64,000 nt of DNA from FEN-299 sp963717945 (GCA_963717945.1 CAVQXT010000001.1:248001-312000), one strand, 5' to 3'. Numbered from the stretch's first letter, positions 18,272 through 28,188 are shown. Made by a program: numbers and translations. Notes: generated by a model from the sequence alone, not told the origin.

Positions 18272-18817
18272 ATGCCTGACTTACTCCTCGACCTGAGCCG
18301 CATGCGGGAGGCGCGCGAGCGCGTCGACCGCACCCTCGATCCGTCGGCGCTGCCGATGGACGCCCAGGCCGAGTTCTCGGTCCGGACGCCCGTGCGCCTC
18401 GCGTTCGAGATCTTCAAGGACGGCACCCAGTTCCACCTGGTCGGCCGCGTCGAGGCGACCCTCACGCTGACCTGCGGGCGGTGCCTCGAGGAGATGGCGC
18501 TGCCGGTGGATTTGCCGTTCGATCTCCTGTATTTGCCGCACCAGGCCAACGTCGGCGACGCCGAGGTCGAAGTGGAAGACGACGACCTGACGACCGCCTT
18601 CTACCGGGACGACCAGATCGACCTCGGGCAGCTCGTCGTGGAGCAGTTCGTGCTCGCGCTCCCGATGAAGCCGCTGTGTCGCGAGTCCTGCCGCGGCCTG
18701 TGCCCCGAGTGCGGGACGAACCTCAACACGGCCACCTGTTCCTGCGTGCGGACCTGGACCGATCCGAGGCTCGACAGCCTGAAGTCGCTCCTGGACAAGG
18801 ACGACCGGAAGGTGTGA
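18272..18817 (+). CDS. yceD: DUF177/YceD-family protein
   Basis: Member of the DUF177 family, which almost always sits directly before rpmF and has been linked to 23S rRNA or ribosome assembly. The 181-residue protein has the conserved core LTCGRCLEEMALPVDLPF and a C-terminal cysteine cluster CRESCRGLCPECGTNLN that probably binds zinc. The cluster order yceD-rpmF-plsX-fab is the widely conserved arrangement that ties ribosome and lipid synthesis together. Confidence 0.9.
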   Translation: MPDLLLDLSRMREARERVDRTLDPSALPMDAQAEFSVRTPVRLAFEIFKDGTQFHLVGRVEATLTLTCGRCLEEMALPVDLPFDLLYLPHQANVGDAEVEVEDDDLTTAFYRDDQIDLGQLVVEQFVLALPMKPLCRESCRGLCPECGTNLNTATCSCVRTWTDPRLDSLKSLLDKDDRKV

Positions 18818-18839
18818 CTCCGGGGGCTGGCGCAGGGTA

Positions 18840-18845
18840 CATAAT
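18840..18845 (+). promoter_or_regulatory. Candidate -10 box before rpmF
   Basis: CATAAT lies about 36 bases before the rpmF ATG, with GGCGGGA as ribosome site between. Weak evidence without a -35. Confidence 0.25.
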
Positions 18846-18880
18846 CCTCTTCTCCAACGACAGCAGACAGGCGGGATAGC

Positions 18881-19063
18881 ATGCCAAATCCAAAGCGACG
18901 ACACTCCAAAGCGCGCGGCCGGAAACGCCGCACGCACGACGCCCTCACTCCCGTGGCCCTGGGCGAATGCCCGCAGTGCCACGAGGCCAAGCTCTCGCAC
19001 CAGGTGTGCCCGGCCTGCGGGTTCTACCGGGGCCGGCAGGTCCGCGAGGTGAAGGAAGGGTAA
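18881..19063 (+). CDS. rpmF: 50S ribosomal protein L32
   Basis: Small zinc-ribbon protein of the large ribosomal subunit (60 residues, normal length). It starts MPNPKRRHSKARGRKRR, the L32 signature, and has both cysteine pairs (CPQC and CPAC), so it is the zinc-binding form. It lies 28 bases before plsX and likely shares a transcript with the fatty-acid genes. Confidence 0.98.
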   Translation: MPNPKRRHSKARGRKRRTHDALTPVALGECPQCHEAKLSHQVCPACGFYRGRQVREVKEG

Positions 19064-19090
19064 CCGGCGCCGGTCACCGGAGACTGCACG

Positions 19091-20098
19091 ATGATCCGGA
19101 TAGCCGTCGACGCGATGGGCGGCGATCGCGGGCCCGAAACCGTCCTCGAGGGCGCGCTCGACGCGGCGCGGCAGGGGGGCCTGTCGCTTTCCCTCGTCGG
19201 TGACGAGCCGCTCCTGCGGGGCCTGCTCGCGAGCCGGTTCGACCCGGGCCGGCTCGACGTCGGCATCGTCCACGCCGCCGACGTGATTGGCATGGGAGAG
19301 CCGCCGACGGCGGCGCTCCGGCGGCGGCCGGGGGCGTCGATCAGGGTGGCGGCGGCCGAGGTGGCGTCCGGCCGCGCGGCGGCCCTGTTCAGCGCCGGCA
19401 GCACCGGGGCCACCGTCATGGCCGCGCACGCGGCGTTCGGGATGCTCGGCGGCGCCGAGCGGCCGGCGCTCGCGGCGATCGTGCCGACGCGGCGGTCGTC
19501 GGCCGTCCTGCTCGATGTCGGCGCCAACGTCGAGTGCCGACCCCATCACCTGGTCCAGTTCGCGGCGATGGGGACCGTCTACGCGCACCTCGCGCTCGGC
19601 GTCGAACATCCCCGCGTGGGGCTGCTGTCGATCGGCGAGGAAGAGACCAAGGGCAACGAGCTCACCCGTGAAGCCCACCAGTTGCTGAAGGTGGGCGGCC
19701 TCGAGTTCGTCGGCAACATCGAGGCCCGGCAGGTGTACGCCGGCGGCGCCGACGTCATCGTCTGCGACGGCTTCACCGGGAACATCGCGCTCAAGGTGTG
19801 CGAGGGGCTCGTCGAGCTGATGGGGGAGCTGCTGCGCGACGGCGTGGCCCGGCTCGATCCGGACCTCGCCCGTGCCGTCGGGCCGGCGCTGTTCGACCGG
19901 TTCGAGCACCGGGTGGACGACGCGGAATACGGTGCGGTGCCGCTGCTCGGCGTCGCGGGGCTCGCCCTGATCGGGCACGGCCGCTCGTCGGCCAGGGCGG
20001 TGCGCCAGGGGATCCTGGCGGCCGGGCGTTTCGCGTCCGAGGGATTCATCGGCCGGCTCGAGCAGGAGCTGGCGTCAGCAGGAGTATCGCACCGGTGA
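19091..20098 (+). CDS. plsX: Phosphate acyltransferase PlsX
   Basis: Converts acyl-ACP to acyl-phosphate, the first step of the PlsX/PlsY phospholipid route. The 335-residue protein starts IRIAVDAMGGDRGPE, the family hallmark, and keeps the ALFSAGSTGA motif, the VLLDVGANVEC block, GLLSIGEEETKGNE and VCDGFTGNIALK. Its stop overlaps the fabD GTG start. It opens the fatty-acid synthesis part of the cluster. Confidence 0.96.
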   Translation: MIRIAVDAMGGDRGPETVLEGALDAARQGGLSLSLVGDEPLLRGLLASRFDPGRLDVGIVHAADVIGMGEPPTAALRRRPGASIRVAAAEVASGRAAALFSAGSTGATVMAAHAAFGMLGGAERPALAAIVPTRRSSAVLLDVGANVECRPHHLVQFAAMGTVYAHLALGVEHPRVGLLSIGEEETKGNELTREAHQLLKVGGLEFVGNIEARQVYAGGADVIVCDGFTGNIALKVCEGLVELMGELLRDGVARLDPDLARAVGPALFDRFEHRVDDAEYGAVPLLGVAGLALIGHGRSSARAVRQGILAAGRFASEGFIGRLEQELASAGVSHR

Positions 20099-21021
20099 TC
20101 GGATTCATCTTCCCGGGACAGGGCTCGCAGGCGGTCGGGATGGGCAAGGCGCTCGCGGACGCGTTCGACGTCTGCCGCGAGACGTTCGCCGAGGCGGATG
20201 CCGCGCTCGGCGAGCCGCTCAGCCGGTTGATCTTCGAGGGGCCCGAGGACCAGCTCCGCCTGACCGAGAACACGCAGCCGGCCATCCTGACGGTGAGCGT
20301 CGCCGCCAGCCGGCTGCTGGCATCGCGCGGGTTCCACCCGGCGATGGTGGCCGGGCACAGCCTCGGCGAGTACTCGGCGCACGTGTGCGCGGGGACGTTC
20401 GACTTCGCCGACGCCGTGCGGATCGTGCGGCGGCGCGGCCGGTTCATGCAGGAGGCGGTGCCGGTCGGCCGGGGCGCGATGGCCGCGGTGATGGGTCTCG
20501 ACGTGGCGGACGTGGCCCGGGCGTGCGCGGAGGCGGCCGAGGGCGACGTGGTGAGCCCGGCCAACATGAACATGCCGGGGCAGGTGGTCATTGCCGGCAG
20601 TGCCGAAGCCGTCGCGCGCGCCGGCGAGCGGGCCAAGGCGCTCGGCGCCAGGCGGGTCGTGCCGCTGCCGGTGAGCGCCCCGTTCCACTGCGCGCTCATG
20701 AAGCCGGCCGAGGACCGCCTGGCCCCCGAGTTGCGCGCTCTCGCGGTGCGCGACCCCCGGGTGCCGGTCGTGGCCAACGTCGACGCGGAGCCCAAGCGCG
20801 ACGCCGCATCGGCCATCGACGCGCTGGTGCGCCAGGTGTCGTCGCCGGTCCGGTGGGAGGACGTGTGTCGGCGGCTTGCATCCGAGGGCGTCCGCAAGTA
20901 TGTTGAAGTGGGTCCCGGCACCGTGCTGTGCGGTCTCGGCCGGAAGATCGACCGCGACGCGGCGTTTGCGAGTCTCGAGGACCCCGCAGGCCTCGAGAAG
21001 GTGGCAGCCCTGTTCGCGTAG
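20095..21021 (+). CDS. fabD: Malonyl-CoA:ACP transacylase
   Basis: Loads malonate onto ACP for fatty-acid elongation. The 308-residue protein begins MIGFIFPGQGSQAVGMGK and carries the GHSLGEYSA nucleophile elbow (Ser about residue 89), the catalytic His in PVSAPFHCALM and the C-terminal VEVGPGTVL motif. GTG at 20095 overlaps the plsX stop (GTGA), so translation is coupled. It is normal in length and motifs. Confidence 0.96.
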   Translation: MIGFIFPGQGSQAVGMGKALADAFDVCRETFAEADAALGEPLSRLIFEGPEDQLRLTENTQPAILTVSVAASRLLASRGFHPAMVAGHSLGEYSAHVCAGTFDFADAVRIVRRRGRFMQEAVPVGRGAMAAVMGLDVADVARACAEAAEGDVVSPANMNMPGQVVIAGSAEAVARAGERAKALGARRVVPLPVSAPFHCALMKPAEDRLAPELRALAVRDPRVPVVANVDAEPKRDAASAIDALVRQVSSPVRWEDVCRRLASEGVRKYVEVGPGTVLCGLGRKIDRDAAFASLEDPAGLEKVAALFA

Positions 21022-21096
21022 AATCTTCCTTCGGCAATGCCCTTGAGGGAGTGTTCGGCCGCTTGGCCCGCGGTTCGGGCCCGGGAGCGGAAGACG

Positions 21097-21840
21097 ATGT
21101 TCGACTTGACCGGGAAGGTGGCGATCGTCACGGGCGCGGCGCGGGGCATCGGGCGCGCGATCAGCGAGGCGCTGGCGCGCCAGGGCGCGCTGGTGGCCAT
21201 GACCGACGTCCTCGGTGACGCGGCCGTCCAGTCGGCGCACGAACTGGTGGCCGCCGGCTTGAAGGCCGAGGGCTACACGATGGACGTCACCAGCGCCGAG
21301 AGCGTGCAGGCGACCGTCGCGTCGATCGTCGAGCGGCACAGCCGCATCGACATCCTCGTCAACAACGCCGGCATCGTCCGCGACATGGTGGCGCTCCGGC
21401 TCAAGCGCGAGGACTGGGACCTGGTGCTGAAGGTGAACCTGACCGGCACGTTCACCTGCACGCAGGCCGTCCTGCGCACGATGATGCGCCAGCACGGCGG
21501 GCGGATCATCAGCATCAGCTCGGTGGTGGGCCAGATGGGCAACGCCGGGCAGTCCAACTACGCCGCGTCGAAGGCGGGCATCATCGGCTTCAGCAAGTCG
21601 ATGGCCCGCGAGCTGGCCGTGCGCGGCATCACCGTGAACGTGGTGGCCCCCGGGCTGATCGACACCGACATGACCCGCGGGCTGCCCGAGAACGTGCGGA
21701 ACGAATGGGCGTCGATGGTTCCGCTCGGCAGGCTCGGCACCGCGGACGACGTGGCCTCGGCCGTCTGTTTCCTGGCGACCGACGAGGCATCGTATATCTC
21801 GGGGCAGGTCCTCGCCGTCAATGGCGCGATGTACACCTAG
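21097..21840 (+). CDS. fabG: 3-oxoacyl-ACP reductase
   Basis: NADPH-dependent ketoacyl-ACP reductase of the short-chain dehydrogenase family (247 residues). The cofactor motif TGAARGIGRA, NNAGIVRD, the catalytic Ser in ISSVVGQMG and the YAASKAG Tyr-Lys pair are all present. ATG at 21097 gives the usual MFDLTGKVAIVTG start; the in-frame ATG at 21037 would add 20 atypical residues. It is part of the plsX-fabD-fabG-acpP-fabF cluster. Confidence 0.96.
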   Translation: MFDLTGKVAIVTGAARGIGRAISEALARQGALVAMTDVLGDAAVQSAHELVAAGLKAEGYTMDVTSAESVQATVASIVERHSRIDILVNNAGIVRDMVALRLKREDWDLVLKVNLTGTFTCTQAVLRTMMRQHGGRIISISSVVGQMGNAGQSNYAASKAGIIGFSKSMARELAVRGITVNVVAPGLIDTDMTRGLPENVRNEWASMVPLGRLGTADDVASAVCFLATDEASYISGQVLAVNGAMYT

Positions 21841-21848
21841 GAGGATGA

Positions 21849-22094
21849 ATGGCCGCGGTTGCTGACAAGGTCAAGAGCATCATCGTCGAACAGCTGGGCG
21901 TGGACGAAGAGGAAGTCACCCCGGAAGCGTCGTTCGTGGACGACCTGGGCGCGGACTCGCTCGACACGGTCGAACTGGTGATGGCGTTTGAGGAGGAGTT
22001 CGGCATCGAGATCCCCGACGAGGACGCCGAGAAGATCACGCGCGTCAAGGACGCGGTGGACTACATCGACGCGCACGCCAAGGCCAAGAAGTAG
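21849..22094 (+). CDS. acpP: Acyl carrier protein
   Basis: Carrier of acyl chains through a 4'-phosphopantetheine arm (81 residues). The attachment site is the Ser of GADSLDTVEL at residue 37, and the protein is acidic, with EEEFGIEIPDEDAEKI. It lies eight bases after fabG behind AGGAGGATGA. A 113-base GC-rich gap with a GCGGGC-GCCCGC hairpin near 22136-22149 follows, which may separate acp from fabF expression. Confidence 0.97.
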   Translation: MAAVADKVKSIIVEQLGVDEEEVTPEASFVDDLGADSLDTVELVMAFEEEFGIEIPDEDAEKITRVKDAVDYIDAHAKAKK

Positions 22095-22207
22095 CCGGCC
22101 GGCGGCGCGTCGGGGGACGGCGGGCCCGCCCGGCGGCGGGCGTGCCCGCGGCAGCGGTGTCGGTCGGCGCGCGGTCTCGCGTGGCGCGGCCGCCTCGGGG
22201 AGGAAGC

Positions 22208-23443
22208 GTGAGCAGGCGAGTCGTCATCACCGGGATTGGCCTCGTGTCGTCGGTCGGGATCGGGACGGAGACCTGCTGGCGGAACCTCGTCGAGGGGCGC
22301 AGCGGCGTGGCCCGCATCACCCGGTTCGACCCCGCGGGCTTCGACGCGCAGATCGCGGGCGAGGTCAAGGGCTTCGACCCGCTCCAGTTCGTCGAGAAGA
22401 AGGAAGTCAAGAAGATCGACGTCTTCATCCAGTACGCGATTGCGTCCTCGCAGTTCGCGATGGATGACTCCGGGCTCCGGATCACGCCGGCGAACGCGGG
22501 CCGGGTGGGCGTCTTCATCGCGTCCGGGATCGGCGGGTTCGCCACCATCGAGCGGGAGCACAGCAAGCTGCTCGAGGGCGGCCCGGGCCGGATCTCCCCC
22601 TTCTTCATCCCGGCCTCGATCATCAACCTCGCCGCCGGCCACGTGTCGATCCGGTTCGGCGCCAAGGGGCCGAACCTCGCCACCTGCACCGCGTGCTCCG
22701 CCTCGGCCCACGCGCTCGGCGAGGCCTGCGACATCATCCGCCGCGGCGACGCCGACGCGATGATCGCGGGCGGCTCGGAGGCCGCCATCACGCCGATGGG
22801 CGTCGGCGGCTTCGCCGCGATGCGCGCCCTCTCGACGCGCAACGACGCCCCCGAGAAGGCCAGCCGGCCGTTCGACGCCGAGCGCGACGGCTTCGTGATC
22901 GGCGAGGGCTCGGGCGTGCTCGTGCTCGAGGAACTCGGGTCCGCGCTCGCGCGCGGCGCCCGGATCTACGCCGAGATCGTCGGCTACGGCGCCTCGGCCG
23001 ACGCCTTCCACATCACCGCCCCGTGCGAGGACGGCGACGGCGCCGTCCGCGCCATGCAGGCGGCGCTCGGCGGGATCGACCCGTCGGTGGTCGACTACAT
23101 CAACGCCCACGGCACCTCGACCCCGCACAACGACCGGATCGAGACGCGGGCGATCGCGCGGTGCTTCGGCGACCACGCGCGCAAGGTTGCCATCTCCTCG
23201 ACCAAGTCGATGACCGGGCACGCGCTCGGCGCGGCCGGCGCGCTCGAGGGCGGCATCACCGCCCTCGCGATCCACCACCAGGTGGTGCCGCCGACGATCA
23301 ACCTCGAGCACCCGGACCCCGACTGCGACCTCGACTACGTGCCGAACACCGCCCGCCCGGTGGCGATCGCCTACGCGATGTCGAACTCGTTCGGGTTCGG
23401 GGGCACCAACGCCGTGCTCCTGCTGAAGCGGTTCGAGCAGTAG
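22208..23443 (+). CDS. fabF: Beta-ketoacyl-ACP synthase II
   Basis: Condenses malonyl-ACP with acyl-ACP in chain elongation (411 residues). It has the active-site Cys in TACSASAHAL and the two His residues in NAHGTSTPHND and SMTGHALGAAG, the Cys-His-His triad of KAS I/II enzymes. The C-terminal SNSFGFGGTNAVL is also diagnostic. GTG at 22208 follows a GGGGAGGAA ribosome site and gives the usual SRRVVITGIG start. Confidence 0.96.
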   Translation: MSRRVVITGIGLVSSVGIGTETCWRNLVEGRSGVARITRFDPAGFDAQIAGEVKGFDPLQFVEKKEVKKIDVFIQYAIASSQFAMDDSGLRITPANAGRVGVFIASGIGGFATIEREHSKLLEGGPGRISPFFIPASIINLAAGHVSIRFGAKGPNLATCTACSASAHALGEACDIIRRGDADAMIAGGSEAAITPMGVGGFAAMRALSTRNDAPEKASRPFDAERDGFVIGEGSGVLVLEELGSALARGARIYAEIVGYGASADAFHITAPCEDGDGAVRAMQAALGGIDPSVVDYINAHGTSTPHNDRIETRAIARCFGDHARKVAISSTKSMTGHALGAAGALEGGITALAIHHQVVPPTINLEHPDPDCDLDYVPNTARPVAIAYAMSNSFGFGGTNAVLLLKRFEQ

Positions 23444-23461
23444 GGAGCGTGTTCGGAGGAC

Positions 23462-23489
23462 GGCGTAGGCCGTAAGCCGTAAGGCGCGT
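23462..23489. repeat. Heptad tract, GCCGTAA family
   Basis: Four 7-base units in phase: GGCGTAG, GCCGTAA, GCCGTAA, GGCGCGT. It lies between fabF and etfB. Confidence 0.75.
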
Positions 23490-23525
23490 TCAGACGAGGC
23501 GGAGCTCTCAGTTTCGGTGACCCGT

Positions 23526-24287
23526 ATGAAAATCGCCGTCTGTATCAAGCAGGTGCCCTCGCGGGACTGGCATCCGCGCGTGGACGAGTCGAAGACGTGG
23601 GTGCGCGACTCGGAAGCCGCCTTCGAGATGAACGAGCCCGACGCCTACGCGCTCGAGGAGGGCCTGCGCCTCAAGGAGCGCCACGGCGGGGAGGTCGTCG
23701 TCTGCTCGGCCGGGCCGGCGCGCGTCAGCCAGGTGATCCGCGAGGCGCTCGCCCGCGGCGCGGACCGCGCCATCCACGTCGAAGCCGACGGCCTGGCCTC
23801 GGCCGATGCGTCCGCGGTGTCGGGCGTCCTGGCCGACGCGATGCGCGAGGAGCAGTTCGACCTGGTGCTGACCGGCCTCCAGTCCGACGACCAGGGGCTG
23901 GCCCAGGTCGGCGTCGCGCTGGCCGAGCGGCTCGGCGTGCCGCACGCGACCATCATCATGGAGGTGAAGGTCGAGGACGGCACCCTGCGCGTCAAGCGCG
24001 AGCTTGAGGGGGGCTGGTTCCAGTGGGTCGCGATGCCGCTGCCGGCCGTGCTCACGATCCAGAGCGGGATCAACCAGCTGCGCTACGCCACGCTCAAGGG
24101 GATCATGGCCGCGAAGAAGAAGGAGATCCGCAAGGTCGCGGCGACCGCCCACGCGTCGCGCCAGCGGATCGTGAACCTCTATGCGCCGCAGAAGACCAAG
24201 CAGACGCAGATCCTCGGCGGATCGGCGGCCGAGGCGGCCCACGAGCTCGTCAAGCGGCTGAGAGACGAAGCGCGTGCAATCGATTGA
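23526..24287 (+). CDS. etfB: Electron transfer flavoprotein, beta subunit
   Basis: Small subunit of the FAD/AMP-containing ETF that collects electrons from acyl-CoA dehydrogenases. The 253-residue protein starts MKIAVCIKQVP and contains the AMP-contact region VLTGLQSDDQGLAQVG and the recognition loop near YATLKGIMAAKKKEI. It is followed by etfA and a membrane Fe-S protein, giving a full electron path to quinone. ATG at 23526 is preferred over GTG 23517. Confidence 0.95.
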   Translation: MKIAVCIKQVPSRDWHPRVDESKTWVRDSEAAFEMNEPDAYALEEGLRLKERHGGEVVVCSAGPARVSQVIREALARGADRAIHVEADGLASADASAVSGVLADAMREEQFDLVLTGLQSDDQGLAQVGVALAERLGVPHATIIMEVKVEDGTLRVKRELEGGWFQWVAMPLPAVLTIQSGINQLRYATLKGIMAAKKKEIRKVAATAHASRQRIVNLYAPQKTKQTQILGGSAAEAAHELVKRLRDEARAID

Positions 24288-24350
24288 CCGGCTGGCGGCA
24301 GAGAGGTATGAGCCGGCCGGTGAGGCGCCAGTGGTTCGACGGGCTCACCA

Positions 24351-24376
24351 CTGCCCTGAGCGCAGTCGAAGGGCAG
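24351..24376. repeat. CTGCCCT...AGGGCAG inverted repeat
   Basis: Arms CTGCCCT (24351-24357) and AGGGCAG (24370-24376) flank GAGCGCAGTCGA. Similar CCCTTCGACTGCGCTCAGGG-type elements recur between genes in many GC-rich bacteria. The 240-base etfB-etfA gap holds this repeat and the heptad tract at 24472-24527; no gene is seen in it. Confidence 0.6.
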
Positions 24377-24471
24377 TCGTGGCCCGGTTCGTCGCGCCGG
24401 GCTCAGCTCGGCGGACCTCGCCAAATTCGCCCTTTGCGCCGACCCGGTCCGCGCCTGGCTCTCCAGTGCCG

Positions 24472-24527
24472 GTCGTGAGCCGTAAGGCGTAGAGCGCAAG
24501 GCGTAAGGCGTAAGGCGAAAGGTGTCT
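24472..24527. repeat. Heptad tract, GCCGTAA family, abutting the etfA start
   Basis: Eight consecutive 7-base units: GTCGTGA, GCCGTAA, GGCGTAG, AGCGCAA, GGCGTAA twice, GGCGAAA, GGTGTCT. The etfA ATG is the next codon, and the AAAGG ribosome-binding site of etfA is part of the last two units. Confidence 0.85.
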
Positions 24528-25501
<974 letters not shown>

Positions 25502-25502
<1 letters not shown>

Positions 25503-27361
25503 TGCTCTCCGCCGCGGTCCTGGCCCTGCTCGTCGTCGTGTTCGTGGGCCTGTTCGCCGTGCAGGTCCGGACGCGCCTGCTCCTCGTGCGGCGCGCGCCG
25601 GGCCGGCTCAGGACCGACGGCGAGATCGAGCGGACCGTGCGCTTCGTCCGGGAAGTCCTGTTCCAGTCGAAGGTCATCGCGGAGAAGCCGCTGGTCGGCA
25701 TCGCCCACGCGCTGGTCTTCTGGGGCTTCGTCGCCTTCGCCGGCTACAGCTCCACCCAGTTCCTCAAGGGCCTGCGGATCGTCGACCTGACGGGGACGCC
25801 GCTCTTCCACTTCTACGCGGTCGCGCTGGTGCCGTTCGCGCTGGGCGTGCTCGGCGGGATCGTGTTTCTGCTCGTCCGCCGCGTGGTCGTGAGGCCCGAG
25901 GCGCTCGGGCCGCTGTCGTGGGAGTCGGTGCTCATCGGCGCCTTCATCGCCGCGCTGATGGTCACCTTCCTCCTGGACTTCCGCCTCGGCGAGGGGCAAG
26001 CCGCCCAGGTGAACTGGTGGGCGCACGAGCTCGTCATCCTCGTCTTCCTCGCGCTCATCCCCAACTCGAAGCACTTCCACCTGGTCCTTTCGCCCTTCAA
26101 CGTCTTCCTCAAGTCGCCGGTTCTTGGCGACGTGCGGAACCTCGACTTCGAGAAGGAAGAAGTCGGCGTCGAGACGCTCGCCCAGCTCGAGAAGAAGCAG
26201 GTGCTCGACGCGTTCACCTGCGTCGAGTGCGGCCGCTGCCAGATGAACTGCCCGGCCTACGCGACGGGGAAGGCGCTCAACCCGAAGAAGCTCGTCCTCC
26301 AGAACGAATCGGCGCTGCTCGCCGGGCGGATGGACGCGAAGCTGGTGGACGTGTACGACCCCGGCGTGCTGTGGCAGTGCACGACGTGCGGCGCGTGCGA
26401 GAACCAGTGCCCGGTCGGCATCGAGCACCTGCCGCTCATCATCGGCGCGCGGCGCGGGCTTGTGTCGAACGGCGAGGCGCCCGACGCGCTCGGCGCGATG
26501 TACAACCACCTCGAGCGGCGCGGCAACATCTGGGGGCTGACCGCCGACGTCCGGCAGAAGTTCGTCGAGTCGGCCGGGTTCGAGATCTTCGACGCCGCGC
26601 GTCACCAGTACCTGTTGTGGTTGGGCTGCGCGGGCTCGTACGAAGCCGACTTCCAGAAGTCGCTCCGTGCGCTGGCCGACATCCTGCGCGCGCGCGCCGT
26701 GACCTTCGGTGTGCTGGCGAAGGAGCGGTGCACGGGCGACACCGCCAAGCGCACAGGCAACGAATACCTCTTCCAGCAACTGGCGACGGAGAATATCGCC
26801 GATTTCAGGGCCGCCGGCGTGAAGAAGATCCTGACCTCATGCCCGCACTGCCTCAAGACGATCGGCGAGGACTACCGGCAGTTCGGCTACACGGTCGCGA
26901 TCGAGCACTCGTCGGTCGTCGTGTCGCGGCTGGTGGGCGACCGTCCCGCCGGCGCGCCCGACGTGGTGACGCTGCACGACCCGTGCTACCTGTCCCGTTA
27001 CGCCGGCCACACCGACGAGCCCCGCGACCTGCTCGCGCGCGTCGGGGCCGTCGTCAAGGACCCGGTCCGGTCGCACCGGAACCCGTTCTGCTGCGGCGCG
27101 GGCGGCGGCCTGCTGTTCGAGGAGCACGAAGAGGGGACCCGCATCAGCGAGCGGCGGTACGAGCAGCTCCAGGCGACGGGCGCCGGGACGATCGTCACGG
27201 CCTGTCCGTTCTGCTCGATCATGCTCAAGGGGGCCCAGGCGAGCAAGAACGCGTCGACCGAGGTGGTCGACATGATGACCTACGTGGACGGCCGGATGAA
27301 GGCGGCCGCGGCGGCATCGGTGTCGCCCGCGTGGCCGGCCGGCGGGCGGGCGCAGCCGTGA
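25502..27361 (+). CDS. Membrane Fe-S oxidoreductase, ETF:quinone reductase-like
   Basis: Predicted to pass electrons from ETF to membrane quinone. The 619-residue protein has an N-terminal membrane part with about five helices (residues 1-190, NarI/HdrE-like), two 4Fe-4S clusters (CVECGRCQMNCP and CTTCGACENQCP, about residues 240 and 300), and a C-terminal pair of CCG domains with GCAG, SCPHC, LHDPCYLSRY, CCGAGGG and ACPFC. This layout matches the EtfD/EMO-type ETF:menaquinone oxidoreductases known from mycobacteria and syntrophs. It is coupled to etfA (one-base overlap) and to the following acyltransferase gene. The classical ETF-QO flavoprotein is not present here. Confidence 0.87.
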
Positions 27362-28035
27362 ACGACGCCGACTGGCGGGCGTCGCGCCTCAAGCGAGTCG
27401 AGGTCGCCGCCATCGCCGCCTTCGGCTACCCGGTTCTCGCGGCGCTCGGCCGCACCTACCGCTGGCGCGAGGAAGGCGCCGGTCATCTTCAGTCGGTGCT
27501 CGCCTCCGGTCGCCAACCGATCCTCGCGCTCTGGCACGGGCGCATCCTCCCCGCCACGATCTACTTCCGCGACCGCGGCGTCGTCGCCATCACCAGCCGG
27601 AATTTCGACGGCGAGTGGATCGCTCGGATCATGCGGCGCTTCGGTTACCTGCAGGCGCGGGGATCGACGTCGCGCGGCGGGGCAACGGCACTTCACCAGT
27701 TGAGCCGCGACATGGCGACAGGACGGCCGGCGGCCTTCACGGTGGACGGCCCGCGCGGGCCGGCCTACCAGGCACAGCCCGGGGCCGTCTGGCTGGCCAA
27801 GGTCACCGGCAACCCGATCGTGCCCTTCCACGTCGAGGCCGCGCCCTGCTGGACCGCGCACAGTTGGGACCGCGCGCAGATCCCGAAACCGTGGAGCCGG
27901 GTGGCCATGGTGATCGGCACGCCGCTCGACGTGCCCCCCGATGCGGACGACGCGCTGATGGAAGCCACGCGGCTCGACCTCGAGCGGCGACTCGCGGATC
28001 TCGAGGGCCGGGCGCTGACTCTTCTCTCTTCGTAG
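27358..28035 (+). CDS. DUF374 lysophospholipid acyltransferase-family protein
   Basis: Probable membrane-associated acyltransferase of 225 residues. It has the DUF374 pattern: ILALWHGRILP (His-containing motif in place of HxxxxD), ITSRNFDGEWIARIMRRFGY, ARGSTSRGGATAL, and FTVDGPRGPAYQAQPGAVWLA. Relatives act on lipid A or lysophospholipid, but the true substrate is not known. The GTG start overlaps the stop of the Fe-S protein, so it is cotranslated with the ETF genes, which is an unexpected partnership. Confidence 0.82.
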   Translation: MNDADWRASRLKRVEVAAIAAFGYPVLAALGRTYRWREEGAGHLQSVLASGRQPILALWHGRILPATIYFRDRGVVAITSRNFDGEWIARIMRRFGYLQARGSTSRGGATALHQLSRDMATGRPAAFTVDGPRGPAYQAQPGAVWLAKVTGNPIVPFHVEAAPCWTAHSWDRAQIPKPWSRVAMVIGTPLDVPPDADDALMEATRLDLERRLADLEGRALTLLSS

Positions 28036-28041
28036 GCAGTG

Positions 28042-28133
28042 GCGCAGGCCTGAAGGCCTGCGCTATCTGCGGATCGTACACAGTCTGCGGGTCGTACACA
28101 GTCTTCGGATAGCGCAGGGCTTCAGCCCTGCGC
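28042..28133. repeat. Paired palindromes linked by TATC...GATA with an 18-bp tandem
   Basis: Two 22-bp palindromes, arms GCGCAGGCCT/AGGCCTGCGC around GA at 28042-28063 and GCGCAGGGCT/AGCCCTGCGC around TC at 28112-28133. The first is followed by TATC and the second preceded by GATA. Between them is an 18-base direct repeat (TCTGCGGATCGTACACAG, then the same with one change, then a partial third). Confidence 0.85.
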
Positions 28134-28150
28134 GGTACCGGCGCCACACC

Positions 28151-28185
28151 GCCGCAAGCCGCAAGTCGTAAGCCGTACGCCGAAT
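28151..28185. repeat. Heptad tract, GCCGTAA family, before leuS
   Basis: Five 7-base units: GCCGCAA, GCCGCAA, GTCGTAA, GCCGTAC, GCCGAAT. It ends three bases before the leuS -10 box, so it would cover the -35 region. Confidence 0.8.
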
Positions 28186-28188
28186 CGA

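Noticed and set aside
22095..22207. Strong terminator between acpP and fabF
   Set aside because: The hairpin is GC-rich but has no T run, and fabF has its own ribosome site on the same transcript; recorded only as a note with acpP.
24472..24527. CRISPR array
   Set aside because: Units are 7 bases without spacers, so it is a tandem repeat and not a CRISPR array; no cas gene is present.
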